Source: Edolisoma coerulescens
Lineage: Eukaryota > Chordata > Aves > Passeriformes > Campephagidae
Assembly: GCA_013397115.1 (NCBI GenBank)
Contig: VWZW01005507.1
Coordinates: forward strand, 403,660 to 467,659
Reading direction: 5' to 3'
DNA: 64,000 bases
Part shown: positions 14,301 to 26,300 of the stretch, piece by piece
Position numbering within the stretch: position 1 is the stretch's first letter
How the letters are laid out: each line of letters opens with the position of its first letter
The notes under the pieces: model-generated
Seen by the model: the letters and a program-made list of their open reading frames with translations, nothing else
Databases searched by the model: none
What the model was told of the DNA's origin: nothing
Program-made: the position numbers and the translations under genes

Positions 14301-17300
14301 ATCTCCTGCTCTGACTTGATTAGATCTGGGCTTTGGTGGCTCTCTAGGAATTTGAAAGGGCTTTGCCGAGTTTTCTTTCTTGTCGTCCCCTTCATGCAGG
14401 ATCCAATTACACCAGACAAGTGCTATGTATTACCAGGGAACAACACTCACTTACCTGCTGAGGCTTTTAAATGCCTCTTCTGTTGTCTGTGGGATGAACT
14501 GTGCGGGCCAGGAGGAAAAAAGGGCATTTCAGATACAGATCTTTGGAGAGAGAAAAGTGAATGAAAGGGAAGTATTTAGGGTAAGCATTTCTGCTTTTTA
14601 ATTGCTGAGATCCAACAGGCATTAGTAGTTAACTATCAGGATCACACAGTTAAAAGGATAGCATGAGACTGTGAATTTTACTGAATTTTACAGTTTTGTA
14701 GTCTGAGCAGAACAGTAATTGGTATCTGTGTCCTAGTTTGCATTTAATGATTCTCAGTGAGCACAGTGCAAGTGAAGATCCTTATTGCTAAGGCTTATGC
14801 TTCCATATGAAGTAGCACTTTCCAGGAGCGTTGGGATATATAGGCATAGAAATCTGGTTTAAACACACTGGTTTTAATGAACCACCCTGGGAAAATGCTC
14901 TGGAACAGGAGATGAGGTCTGACTCCATCCCACACCCCAGGCTGGGGGAAGCAGCCCCGTTTCTCCCTTAGCAGCAGCATCTGTACTGCCCATCTCCTTC
15001 TCCCTGACTTGCCATGGTGTCTGGCGGGGTTGGAGGAGGGAGGGAGCTGCTCTGTGTCAGGCAGATTAATTTATTAAGCGTGTCAGGACCAATCTGCCGC
15101 CGAGGACAGAGTGCACTTGGTGGCGACGCAGCCCAGCAAATCGAATCAAATCGAGATTAGCCTAGAAATGTTTGAGCGGTTTCTTGTACATGAGAGATTG
15201 TCGTGCTGGGCTGGGCTTCACCTCTGCTGCAGAGCATCCTCTGAAATCTCCTGCCTCACTTTGTTCCCATCAAGAAGGTGTTTGATTTCCACTTCTCTTT
15301 TACAAGAGGGAATAATTAAAATGTCAGCTGAGGAAGCGCCTCGTGTCTTTCGTCTCACCTGCCTTGTAAATTTGACCTACCCATTAGATTTCTGCACAGG
15401 AGCACTTTTTGCTTCATGTCCATGTTTGCAGGTGCAAACCACTCAGTGGGAGTCAGTCCCACTTCCTTAGAACATTCCTATGGCTGCATTTCCCGTTTGA
15501 TAGCTGTCCTTGAAAAGGAAAAGTAATGTATTTCCTTGGAAGGAAGAATGCAGCAATTTACAATGCACATGAAGTTATTTTGTGTTTTTATTTTGCCCGT
15601 ACAAATCCCTGGATTCCCTGAAATCAAGGAGTGAGCTTCCAGGAGAGGATCAAGAAGTACAAAGTAGTCAGAGACAGCAGTCAGATTAAAAAGTGCCCCT
15701 TGCATGTCTGTGGCCGGGAATGCACAATTTTAGTGTGTTAGGAAGAACCTTGAAACTTTCTGACTGTTTTAAGGCCATGGGACCGAGGCATTTTTTGTAC
15801 CTTGGTAGTGCCTTCCCTGCCAACATGGGCAGTGCTCCACACACATCATCCTGCCCTTCCTCGGGGTGTGAAGCCCAAATTCACAGGGCTGAGATTGCGG
15901 GGACTGTGCCAACCCCAAGCAGGGCTCGTGGGCAGTGAGCCCCATTGATCTGCAGTGCTGGGGACTGAGGCACTCAGCACTCACCAACATCTTCCGCTCT
16001 CTGCCTCTGCCTGATGATTTATGGAGTGGGACAGTAATTCACAACCCTCTGCCGTGGCTTGCAGAGCACCAGGAGCTCCTCGAGCTGGCCCCACATACTC
16101 AGAAACAGAAATGTTGACTTTCTCTTCAAGCATCTGCTGTTTATAAAGCTTCCTTTGCTGTGGCAGATCACAGCCAGGAGTAATCCAGTTCAAATTGTTT
16201 CTTCTAAATTAACAGACTGTCAAAATCCTCATTTTAATTAGAAGCAGGAGATGACTGTGACCACAGTGGAGTGACCCAAGAGCCTCTGCCCTCCTGAGCA
16301 AGTGCCCCACTGTCAGAGCTGTCAGATGAAGGCAATTACTTCCCGAGTGTAAAATTTTATCACACTGGAATTGACTTAAATATTTCAGAAAGCTCAATCA
16401 AACTGCAGCCAGAAAAATCTTTCACTGAGGAAAAAAAAGCACCGGTATCATTAATTGGGTTAATGCTCCATCAACCTTGCATTTGTTAATGGGCATGTTT
16501 AGGGCACAAGGGGAACCTAATCCAGGGAAATTTCATCTGAGCTACAAAGACGGTTTATGCTGCAGTGCGACTTTGTGAATTACAGGCTGTCCCTCTCCTC
16601 AGCTTTTTAAATTGGTGCTGCTGGTAGAGAGCAGACTGCATTCCCCGTGTGCAGTGCCCTGTACCACGGTGGTCATTATGGTAAATGGGCAGGTGAGCGG
16701 GACTGGGAGGTGGGGTACTGGATTTCACACCACCTCCCCCTACAGCAGGGCTCCTCTCCCCATGGAAATCCCACCCCGGCCCTTTTGTTGCCCTTACAAT
16801 AAATCTGTGATAGTGGCATGTGGCTTGGTTGTAGAAAGGCTTCTTTTAAATGCCTGTCAGCCCTGGGAAGACTCACACGGTGTTGTGCTCCAGCAGTTCC
16901 CAGCACCAATCATGTTTAAATGTAAAATACTGACTCTGTGCCCTAAAAACAGTGGCAGTGGCTTCCTCAGTGTCAGCACTGTGTGGGAGACCCACTCCTG
17001 TGGAGTGAAGCAGTGGGTTATCATAGTTGAAGTATTTGGGGAGCTGGTGGTGAAGTGTTGTTTAATTCTTGCAATTTCTCATGCCTTTGTTGAGAAAAGT
17101 GGGGTTTTGTTTTCCTCACATCACCCCCACATAAAACGCAAAAAAATAACAGTCTAGACTGCAGATACTAGATGTAAGGATGACTGGCTGATACATATTA
17201 AGGTTGATGATGATTGTGTTGTGGCTGCAGAGAACTCTGCATCCATTTGGGATAGCCCCAGGCCCCCGTTAGGCTCCTCTTGCTGTCCCACCTCCCTGCA

Positions 17301-20300
17301 GTTTCCCTGGGGAGTGCTTGCAGCAAGTTCTGACGGGCAGCAGAGTCAGTTCATACCTGGTTTAAGATGCATTTTTGCGACTCGTTTTCCTTTGAAAGTG
17401 GTGATGCCAGAACTGAAAGGCATCAGGATTGCCACCAGCCCTTGCTTCATCTCCTGTTGCCTGCATCAAGGCTGAGGATGAGGAGCTGGAGTGCAGAAGG
17501 CGTCGTTCTTTCCCTGAGTGCGTCAGTAATCCAGGCACAAACCAGTTCCCAAGCCCAGATCTCAGAGGTACCAGTGAGACACTGGAGCCTCAGTGCTTTA
17601 AATTAACTGCCCTTAGTTCTGGTATTTTTATTTGGACAAAACCCTGTTTAAGTCACCACAGCTCTGCCTGTGGCAAACTTTGGTCCTGGACCTGTGACAT
17701 GTCATGAGCTTCCAGTCTGCTCCCGTCTTGGTGTTACAAAACTAAAAGTGGAGTTGTGTTTCTTGGAGGGAGGGATTTCTGTCATCTTCCCCAAATGTCC
17801 CCAGCTTTGCTTGGTGTTTTTTAGCTGCCTCTGGAGTCAGCCCAGTTGGAAAGCTGCTGCTTTGTTGGTGCTTTCTTGGGGCAGCTGTTGGTGGTGCTGC
17901 TGCAGTTTCTCCCATCAGTGCCACGGGATCCTGTGTGGTGCAGAAACCACACCAGCAGTTTCTGACCACAGCTGTACCTCAGTAAATCTTACTGAATTTG
18001 CTCTGCAGCTTCCTTGAGGAAAAAAAAGAAAAACAATTCCTCTAACACAGAGGCACTGGCAGATGTCATGGCTTTGAAAGGGAGAGAACCTGGTCCTGCC
18101 GATTCATCAGGCTTCCCAGGTCACTGATCTTCCTCTTTTTCTGCCAGAAAATGTTGATTTGACAAAAACAGGAAGATTTTACATTGATGAACAGATTTTT
18201 TCCAGAATTTGGACAAAACATTGCAATCTTTGGTGTGGTTTGATACAGCTTTTTAGTTTAGTGGGTCCACTCTGTGCACTGTTGTGCTGAAACCATTGCC
18301 ACCAGCCTTAAGAAAATGCAGCAGTACCAAGAGGGCAGTTAAAATTCCTGTGGCTAATGTTTTTGAGGAATTTAATTTTGTGGGACATTTTTCTTTTCCT
18401 TTCCATCTCTGGATAAAAGAAGATTTTGAAATGTCCTAAGTTCTATGAAAGAGAAATTGTTTGGTTTGAGATCTCTCCACTTCTCTCCCTGAAGTGCTGT
18501 TTAACCCATCAGTAATACACACACTTCCTCTTTCAAACTAAAACGTTTAAGTCACATTTCACCCATTTGTTGTGTGTCTGGGAGATCTGTGTATGTATTA
18601 CATATAAAATTGCACAGATAGATGTGTTTCAGGTAGGCCCAGAATAATGATTTTTAACTTTTAATATTCTCTAATAGCATTTCAAGTTACATATAACAAG
18701 CTTTTTTGTGTATTTAAAAAAAAATAAGGAAAAGTTACTAGAATGTAGATATTCCAGTGATATTTTAAAACTGAATGTTTTGTTAAAGTTGCTATATTTT
18801 AAAATGTCAAAAGAATTACCGGTGAATGTGATTATAATGAAACGTTGCTCTTGTTGGTATGGAAACCAACTTTTAAAACTGCTGTGCAGGGTGACAAATT
18901 ACATGGTGCCGTTTTGGTGAGCCCTTTTTTATAGTTTTCCATTATTTTGCTTTTGAAGAATTTTAAACAGCTGGCACTAGTGTTGTTAAGCATATTAGAC
19001 TGCTCTGAAGCTGTACCTTTGTTTTGATGCAGTGATTTGGAATCAGCTCTGGTGACGTGCACATCCCAGACACGACACATCCTGCAGCACCCATGGGCTC
19101 CTGTCTGGGGGCTTCTGCCCTCCCAAAGGCTGACTTGGCTGGGCTTTACTTTGGGGGTTTGCATTTCTCTTTAACATCTCCTGTGCAGGGGAAAGGTCCT
19201 GTCTAAGAGCTGTCCCAAACAGGGATTTATGGATCTCCCAGAAAGGGATTAGAGCAATTCATGAGACAGGATCGTGGCTCATGTGCTTTGACACTTCCCA
19301 GCAAGGGGCAGGTGACACTGTCACATATTCCTGGTTTGGGCAGGTGACTCTGGTGTAAAGTGCATGTTTGGTCCAGGGAGAGAGACCCAAAATCCTGGCC
19401 CAGCTGAGTCATCCAACACCACTGCAATCTGCAGAATGCCTTCCCCAAGGAGGGAACTGTGGGATACCAAAACAATTACTTTTTTCTAATCTTGTTTTTA
19501 TGGGGAGAATGAGAATTTATAGCATTGGGAAGGAATTCATAACAGAAATGATATAAACTCTGAGGCTTCCAGGTGTAAACCAAGCTCTAAATTACAGGCT
19601 TCAGGAAGGGATGTTCTGACACACTTTCCTGTCTGTTGTGTATTTCTTGTGACTAACTCTGAGTAATAGCTGTTTTGTAGACAGGCTGTAGATCAAAATT
19701 GGAGCAGATCCCACAGGACACTACTGGAGGATGCAGAGTGATAAATTACCTCTTATCCCATCCAGCATCATTTCTCACTATGTATCTGATGAGTTGCTGT
19801 CAAAAAGGCTTGTTTCTAGGCTAATCTGTATGGCACAAGTGCCCTAAACTTCCCACTTAAGGGAAAGAGGGGCTGGAGGTATAGAATTTTTTTCACTCCT
19901 TTCTCCTGAAGCTTCCCCATTTGGATGTAATTAAGAACTCACTGGAATGTGGAAGGATTGGGAGGATAACTCTGACGCTGTCATTTGGAAAAGCAACTCA
20001 GAGGTTTGAACTTGTCCTTAAGTGAACATTCCATGGGGAAAAGCCTGAAGTGCCCAGTGGAACTGCTTACCTGAGAGCAGCAGTCCTGGCTCCTGGCTGA
20101 GCTCCCCGGGTGCTGGGCCTTCAGCTGCCATCCCTTTTCCTCCCTGGCACCACTCTTACTTCTCCATGCACAGTCAGCCATTGGAGATGTGGGCAGGTCT
20201 TTCTCTCTCACCTCCCATCTTCTGCCCTGAGCCTGGTCCTGGTGTCAGCCCTCCGGATGGCACCTCAGACTTCAACTGAGCCTCACACACAAGGGAAAGG

Positions 20301-23300
20301 ATCCACCTCATGTTGGCCCTGGGCTGCTGGAAAAAGCAGGCATTTGCTGCATGCTTTTGCCTCCTTCCAGGAGTTTTAAGAGACTCCAGCTATTTTGGGG
20401 TCACAGAATCACAGAATGGGTCCGTTTGGAAGGGACCACAGTGGGTCATCTGGTCCCACCTCCCTGCTCCAGCAGGGTTATCCCAGAGCACATGGCACAG
20501 GATTTTGACCAGACACTTCTTGAGTATTTCCAGTGAGGGAGACTCTACAACCTCTCTGGGCAGTGTGTTCCATTGTGTGGTCCCCTGCACAGTAAATTCT
20601 TCCTCCTCTTAAGTACTTTTTCTTCTGGTAAGAGTAAAATGCAGACCCCTGACACCTTTGGCTGCAGCTATAAAACTCTTTTACTTACAGGGAAAGCCGG
20701 AGTTTTCCTTCTGCAGTGATGACAAGGATCATTTTTTCTCTCGAAGTGCCGTTCATATTTGTTTATGCTGAGGAGTAAAATGTGGTGTCATGAACACAGC
20801 TTCAAATACTTTGAATGTCTTGCAACACAAGAAAATAAATTACCAACACATCCATCACTTAGAATTAGATTATTCTGACCATCTGCGCTTTATGCACCTT
20901 GTCTTAAGAAAAAAAAATTGATTTTCAGCTGTGCACAGGCTGTGCTTTTAGTTTATGTATAATACAAATGAGGGGAGAAGCTAGCTAGAGGCAAAATCAG
21001 AGTTTAGATTGGCTGTTTATAAGGGCGACCTTTCCTTAAAACTCCTTTTTTCTTTCACCCTGCACATCACAGAGATTTAAAATCCTCATTGACTCCTGAA
21101 AACACAGCTCCGGGAGGACAAAGGATGATATATTCTTAACGAGTGTGTAAAGTATAGTAGTTCTAAAGACAATAAATGCAAGGTCGCATTAGGGCAAAAC
21201 AGTTAATTACCCACTTCATTATTGTCAAGGTTAATACAGTATTTGAGCACAGGAGCTGTTTTTCATCTCCTCCTGGAAACAAGGCGAGACAGCCTTTCCC
21301 ACAGACAGATCCATTATAGCTTATCACCGCGGGACAGGCCGCTGCAGAAGCGCCATGAAGGATGTCTACTGTCAGCGGGCTCCAGAGCCCTGTCCAGGGA
21401 GCGGCGGCGGCGAGACGGGAGCTGCAGCTCCAGCCTTAATTCCCGGAGACTGCGCCCCATCGATTTAATGTGCGAGGGGAACGGTAGCGTAAAATTCACC
21501 GGCACTCCTTCATCTGCGGGGACATCGATCCCTCTGAAATCGCACAGTGCGCTGGAAGACGTCCTTTAATAAACATGGGATATCGACCGGCACCGAGCCC
21601 AGCTTTCCCTGTGGGAGCTGCGCCCGTGGAAGGGCTCCATCCCGGCTTTCCATGCGTGACGAGGTGTTGTACAGGTTTCCATTACATGATCTCAGTAGAC
21701 AGAACAAAGGCCTCGGAAATCTTAGCCCATCAACCTTTGCAAAGAATGCTTTGCTTTTATCTGCTTTGCCTGCAGCCGCTCTGAAAATTCCTTAAGTTTA
21801 AAAATACAGAGACCAGTAAGTGGTTAAAAAAGATTCAGAAAACAATCTCTGTAAATATATCTAGAATACAGAGAGTGACAGAATTCCCTCCTCCTCCTCC
21901 TCCTAAGAAAGCACATTTTTTCAGTTTATAAAGCCTTTAAAATTAGAAAAACTAGTCTAGTTCCTATGACACTAATTACCATTGTATCACTTTCCATGAT
22001 AGCCCTTTTCTCTTACATTTTCTTTCATGGTTTTTGTTTTGCTTTTTAAGTTAGAGCTCGAATTTCCCATCATTTGTGATTCCTGCCATTGTATGTATAT
22101 CCCATGAGGTTTTCCTTCTGCTCACTGATACAGTGCCCAGAGTCCACCATCCCAAACCAAGACCCCACAACATCAGTCCAGCTTTTCCACTGAAGTCATT
22201 CCTTGGAACCTGGGTACTCCCTGTGGGCCTGGCACTAACTGCCTGTAGGCTTTCAGGTTTGGGAATTTGGGCCATGGTTATGGCAGCTCCCAATCTCAGG
22301 CTTCTTTCTGCACATCCTGTACTTCCCAGGAAAGCTGTGGCCTCTTGTGAGCCCCCAGCACACACTTTCTCTCTAGTAAATCACTTCAGGACAAGCTAAC
22401 ATGGTACAACGTATGTTTTATTCAACATCTTACTTGATTTTATTTTTTTAATTTTGATGCTCTGCTCATCCTTACAGAACAATTACTTTTATTGCTTCTT
22501 TAGACCAATACCTTCTTTGGGATAATAATTTGTTTTTTCAGCCTAGTAAATGATTCTGCCCACCAGGGAGTTACACAATGTATTTCAGATTTGTGTATAA
22601 ACATCTTAAGTTCTATCCAGATAGCAAAACACCTGACAATACAGAGTATTTCACAGAGTCTTGTTGAGACACTTCCTAAATTTTCTTCTTGATAAGAATG
22701 GTGCTAGATGTTTCCTTGGAAAAGATCGAGCTGGCATAGGCTGTCTGATTTAGCCAGGGGGCATCTCACCAAATCTATGTCCTTCCATATAAGGGAAATG
22801 CAAAATTTAAAAATAAGCCAAAGCAAATGGAAATATTGTTGTTATTAACAATAAATAAGTATCATAATTGATAATGATTGTTATTCACAGTAACAAAGCA
22901 CTGACTATTCAGTGGAAAATGTGCCTCTGGAATAGGTAAGTTTTATTCTCCCTTTGTGCTGGCCATTTTCATTTTCTCATGGAAAAGAATCAGAAGCCAA
23001 TAGGAACTGCAGCCATCACACTTGCAATTCACTGTTTGCCAGTGATCATCCTTAAAATGCTGGGATAAAAGAAAATGGGTTTAGTTCTTAATCCCCTTAA
23101 CTTCATCAGTCAGGATGAGACAGCACTGAGGTCCCAGAGCTATCCAAGACAGCTTCATCAGGCTGGGGCTTCAGTGGCAGACGCTTTTTTTTTGAAAGTC
23201 AGAATTTCCTATAAGATCATTTTACTATTAGTACTATTTTTAAATCCTCATAATCGAAAAGGTTGCTCCCACGCATGCACCTGTCTGCAGAAAATCCCTG

Positions 23301-26300
23301 AACTGCAGGGATTTGTCACCGATCAATTCCCTAACATATAAACACTCAGCTGCATTCTTCTAAATCTTCCTTCTGAAGGTGTCTGAAAATCCTGCTTGCA
23401 GACAGCATGTGCCTGGAGGGGCAGAGGGACAACTCCTCTTCCCTGTAACAGAAGAGGCCACTCTGCTCCAGGGGTTCCCTGTGGCTCCGAGGCCCTTCTG
23501 TGCAGACCCAGCGCAGCTGCTCTGGGAAACCCCTCCTTTGTGAAGGCCAGTCCCGTGGAGAGTGTTAAATTGGCATTTTCCTCCTCGGCAGGCGTTTGCA
23601 CAGGGGAGCGGGGTGGCAGTTGGGTATTTCAATCTTGTTTTCAATTATAAGCATTTCATTGTCGAATGTTGCTGGTTTATTATGTGATAATTAAATATGA
23701 ATGATCGCGCAGTCATCCTGCCAAAGAGGCTGTAGCAGAATGAAACCAATTCCTCTCATCCTGCTGAATGGCTTTGGAGGTGAAAGGAGTGATCTATTTG
23801 CTGTCCCTTATTTTTGCTGTCCTATTGTTTCAGTACCACTGGCTTCAAAATAGCAAACTAGGCAAGTAATTACGGACATAAATCAGAGCAGGGAGCAGCG
23901 CGAGGTCAGGACTGCTTTGCTTTTTGCCTGCCTTTTCTCAGCTGCCTTTTGCTGAGAGACAGAGAAGTACATTCCTGTTAATTTTGTGATCTTATTAGTG
24001 ATTAAATGGGTTTTTTTGACAAAATTTGAACCCTTGAGTGCTTTCAAGCAGGGATTGAGCAGCCTCACCATGCTTGGAAGAAAGCAACGAGTGCAGGGCC
24101 AGTGACCAGGCTGGATCTGATATGCTATGGTTGGTGTCCAGTGTTCCACATTCAGCATCTGATATGCCTGGTCAGTTCCCAATGCACCACGGTCAGTGTG
24201 CAGCACAGGCTGCAGCCCACAGAGGGAAATCTCCTTGGGGTGACCACAGCGACTCTGTTGAAAAGCTCAGTGAGTTAAGTAAGATGCAGCCAGAGATATT
24301 TAGCCAAAGTAAATCAGCAAAGCAAATGTGTTTTCAGTAGAGCCTGGCTGATTTATGGCCCTGGCCACCAATCTGTACATCTTATTCTTGTCGGGTGTTT
24401 GTAAACGTGAAGTGGTGCTCAATGGCAGTCCCCAGGTGAAAAATGGATGCAGCCGCGTGTTACAGCCTTCAGGTGGTACTGGCTAAAAACATAAAATCTT
24501 TCTTGAAGGAGAGCTGTAACCAAGCACTGCTCGCCTCCCATCCTACCAGGAGCACCAGTATTTTGGACAGAAGGGCGTAGGGATGAGCAGGGGGATCTTT
24601 GGAAGGCTTTGCAATAATGGGACACAAACAAGGCCAGCACTTGGCATCTCTGATATGGGTGTCCCAGAGCCAGGGTTGTGCACCATGGTTTGCTGGATGC
24701 TGTGTGTTGCAAGGAGATGGAGTTAAGTATTTTTCCCTCTTTCCCGAGTGTCTTTTACACTAAGTTAACTAAGAGGCAATCCTCAGTGGGATTCTGCTAC
24801 TCAGGAACATAATGTTTTGTAAAAAAAGAAAAAAACCAAGAAAATTCAGTGCCTACTTAACTATACACTACTTTTCATTCCAGCAGTTTGTTAACATAAC
24901 TCATAGAAGTGACCACTGAATGATTTTCATTTAGCTTATCCATGCCCTGTAAACCAGATTCAGCCCACCAGTTTGGCTTGATGTAGACAACTGAATAATA
25001 ACAAATAAAAAATAAGTAGTGGGTTTAAATGTCTCTTGTTGTTGGCTGCTGAACATCCACCTCTGAAACTGGGCTTTTTGAGAGTGTCTAGGGGTTGCAT
25101 ACCAAATTCCAGCTGTGATCCACACTGAATTTAAATGTTTCTTCATTTCTTCATGTCCTACTGTAAGTATTTATTGAGAATTTTATTTTAGCAATGAGAA
25201 GTTTGACTGAAAAATACAACACATTGCTATGGGTATTCTTGGGTGAATCACAGACTTTTTTCCTTTTTGGTGGTTTTTTTTGGTGAAATACTAAACAAAA
25301 ATCGGTATTTAATCAAAGCAATGCTTTTATTCCCAGACTATTGTTCGAGGAAACAAGCCTCGAAAGGATACTTCTATCAACGGCCTACTGGAGGAGTTTG
25401 ACAACATCTCAGTGACACGATCCAATTCCCTGCGGAAGGAAAGTCCTCCCGCCCACCACCAAGGAAATGCCAACCATGTGCCGAGGCACCAGGAGGAAAA
25501 TGGCTACATCACGTATTCCCAGTACTCCAGCGAGTCAGACACTACCACAGACTATGTCGTGGAGAAATATCGGGACAAGACTGTGTACGGGGAAGAGCTG
25601 GACAGGTACTACAAGGGGAGCTACGCTGCCAAGCAGAACGGGCACATGATGAAGGTGACGTCCCGGGACATCTATTACTCAGAAGTGACACCCCTGCAGT
25701 CAGACCTCTCCAGGTTCCTCCCGGATTACCATGCACACCTGGAGACCAAGCCCAAACCGCTGGAATACGGCGGCCTAAAGCTGGAGTATCAGCGGATCCC
25801 CAGCGGGTCCTCCCTGGACTACAGGGATTCCTTTCCTTACGCCCCGTCGCGAGCGTCGGTGCAGAGCGAGTGCCCCAAGGAGAGGCTGGAGTACGGTGGC
25901 GGCGACTGGGGGCATGGCCTGGGCAAGGATGACTATGATAAGAGGCCAAAGTCATCCTACGTGGACCCCGCGAGCCCTCAGCCAGCCATGAGGCAGAGGT
26001 CCAGGTCGGGCTCCGGCCTGCAGGAGCCGGCCATGCCCTACGGAGCAAGCGCCTTCAAAGCTCACCAGCAAGGACATTCCTACAGCTCCTACACCTACCC
26101 CCGCCTGTCCGAAACCGCAGCAGGCATTCCCAAGGTAACCTGACCTGCCTGGGGACAGTGCTGCCAGGGCAAGGATCAGCCTCTCCAGAAGGGGAGTGCG
26201 AAAAGTAAAAATTAAGGGCAAGGAGCCATGCTTGGGCACGCGATGCCAAACACGGCTGGTAACGTCCCCGAGAGTTGTGTGGCTGCTCCTTGGCAAGTGT

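Larger units (their letters stand above)
5374..25336 (+). other. PAK5: PAK5 intron 1 (about 20 kb)
   Basis: The intron runs from gtaccg at 5374 to the cag acceptor at 25334-25336. No internal coding exon is recognised. Contents listed separately: four CR1 tails (about 10.8, 11.5, 14.1 and 20.4 kb), a CTCF-like motif near 13.7 kb, a CpG-dense patch near 21.3-21.6 kb, a short TCC run near 21.9 kb and several conserved-looking AT-rich blocks (16.4, 20.9 and 23.6 kb). Long open frames inside it, such as 16612-17157, have no recognisable domains and are treated as chance. Confidence 0.85.

Noticed and set aside
16612..17157. 181-codon open frame in PAK5 intron 1
   Set aside because: No domain, no codon bias and no splice context; length is within chance for a 64-kb window.
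25542..26048. 168-codon antisense open frame over PAK5 exon 2
   Set aside because: Shadow frame caused by the GC-rich codon use of the real exon; no protein family resemblance.
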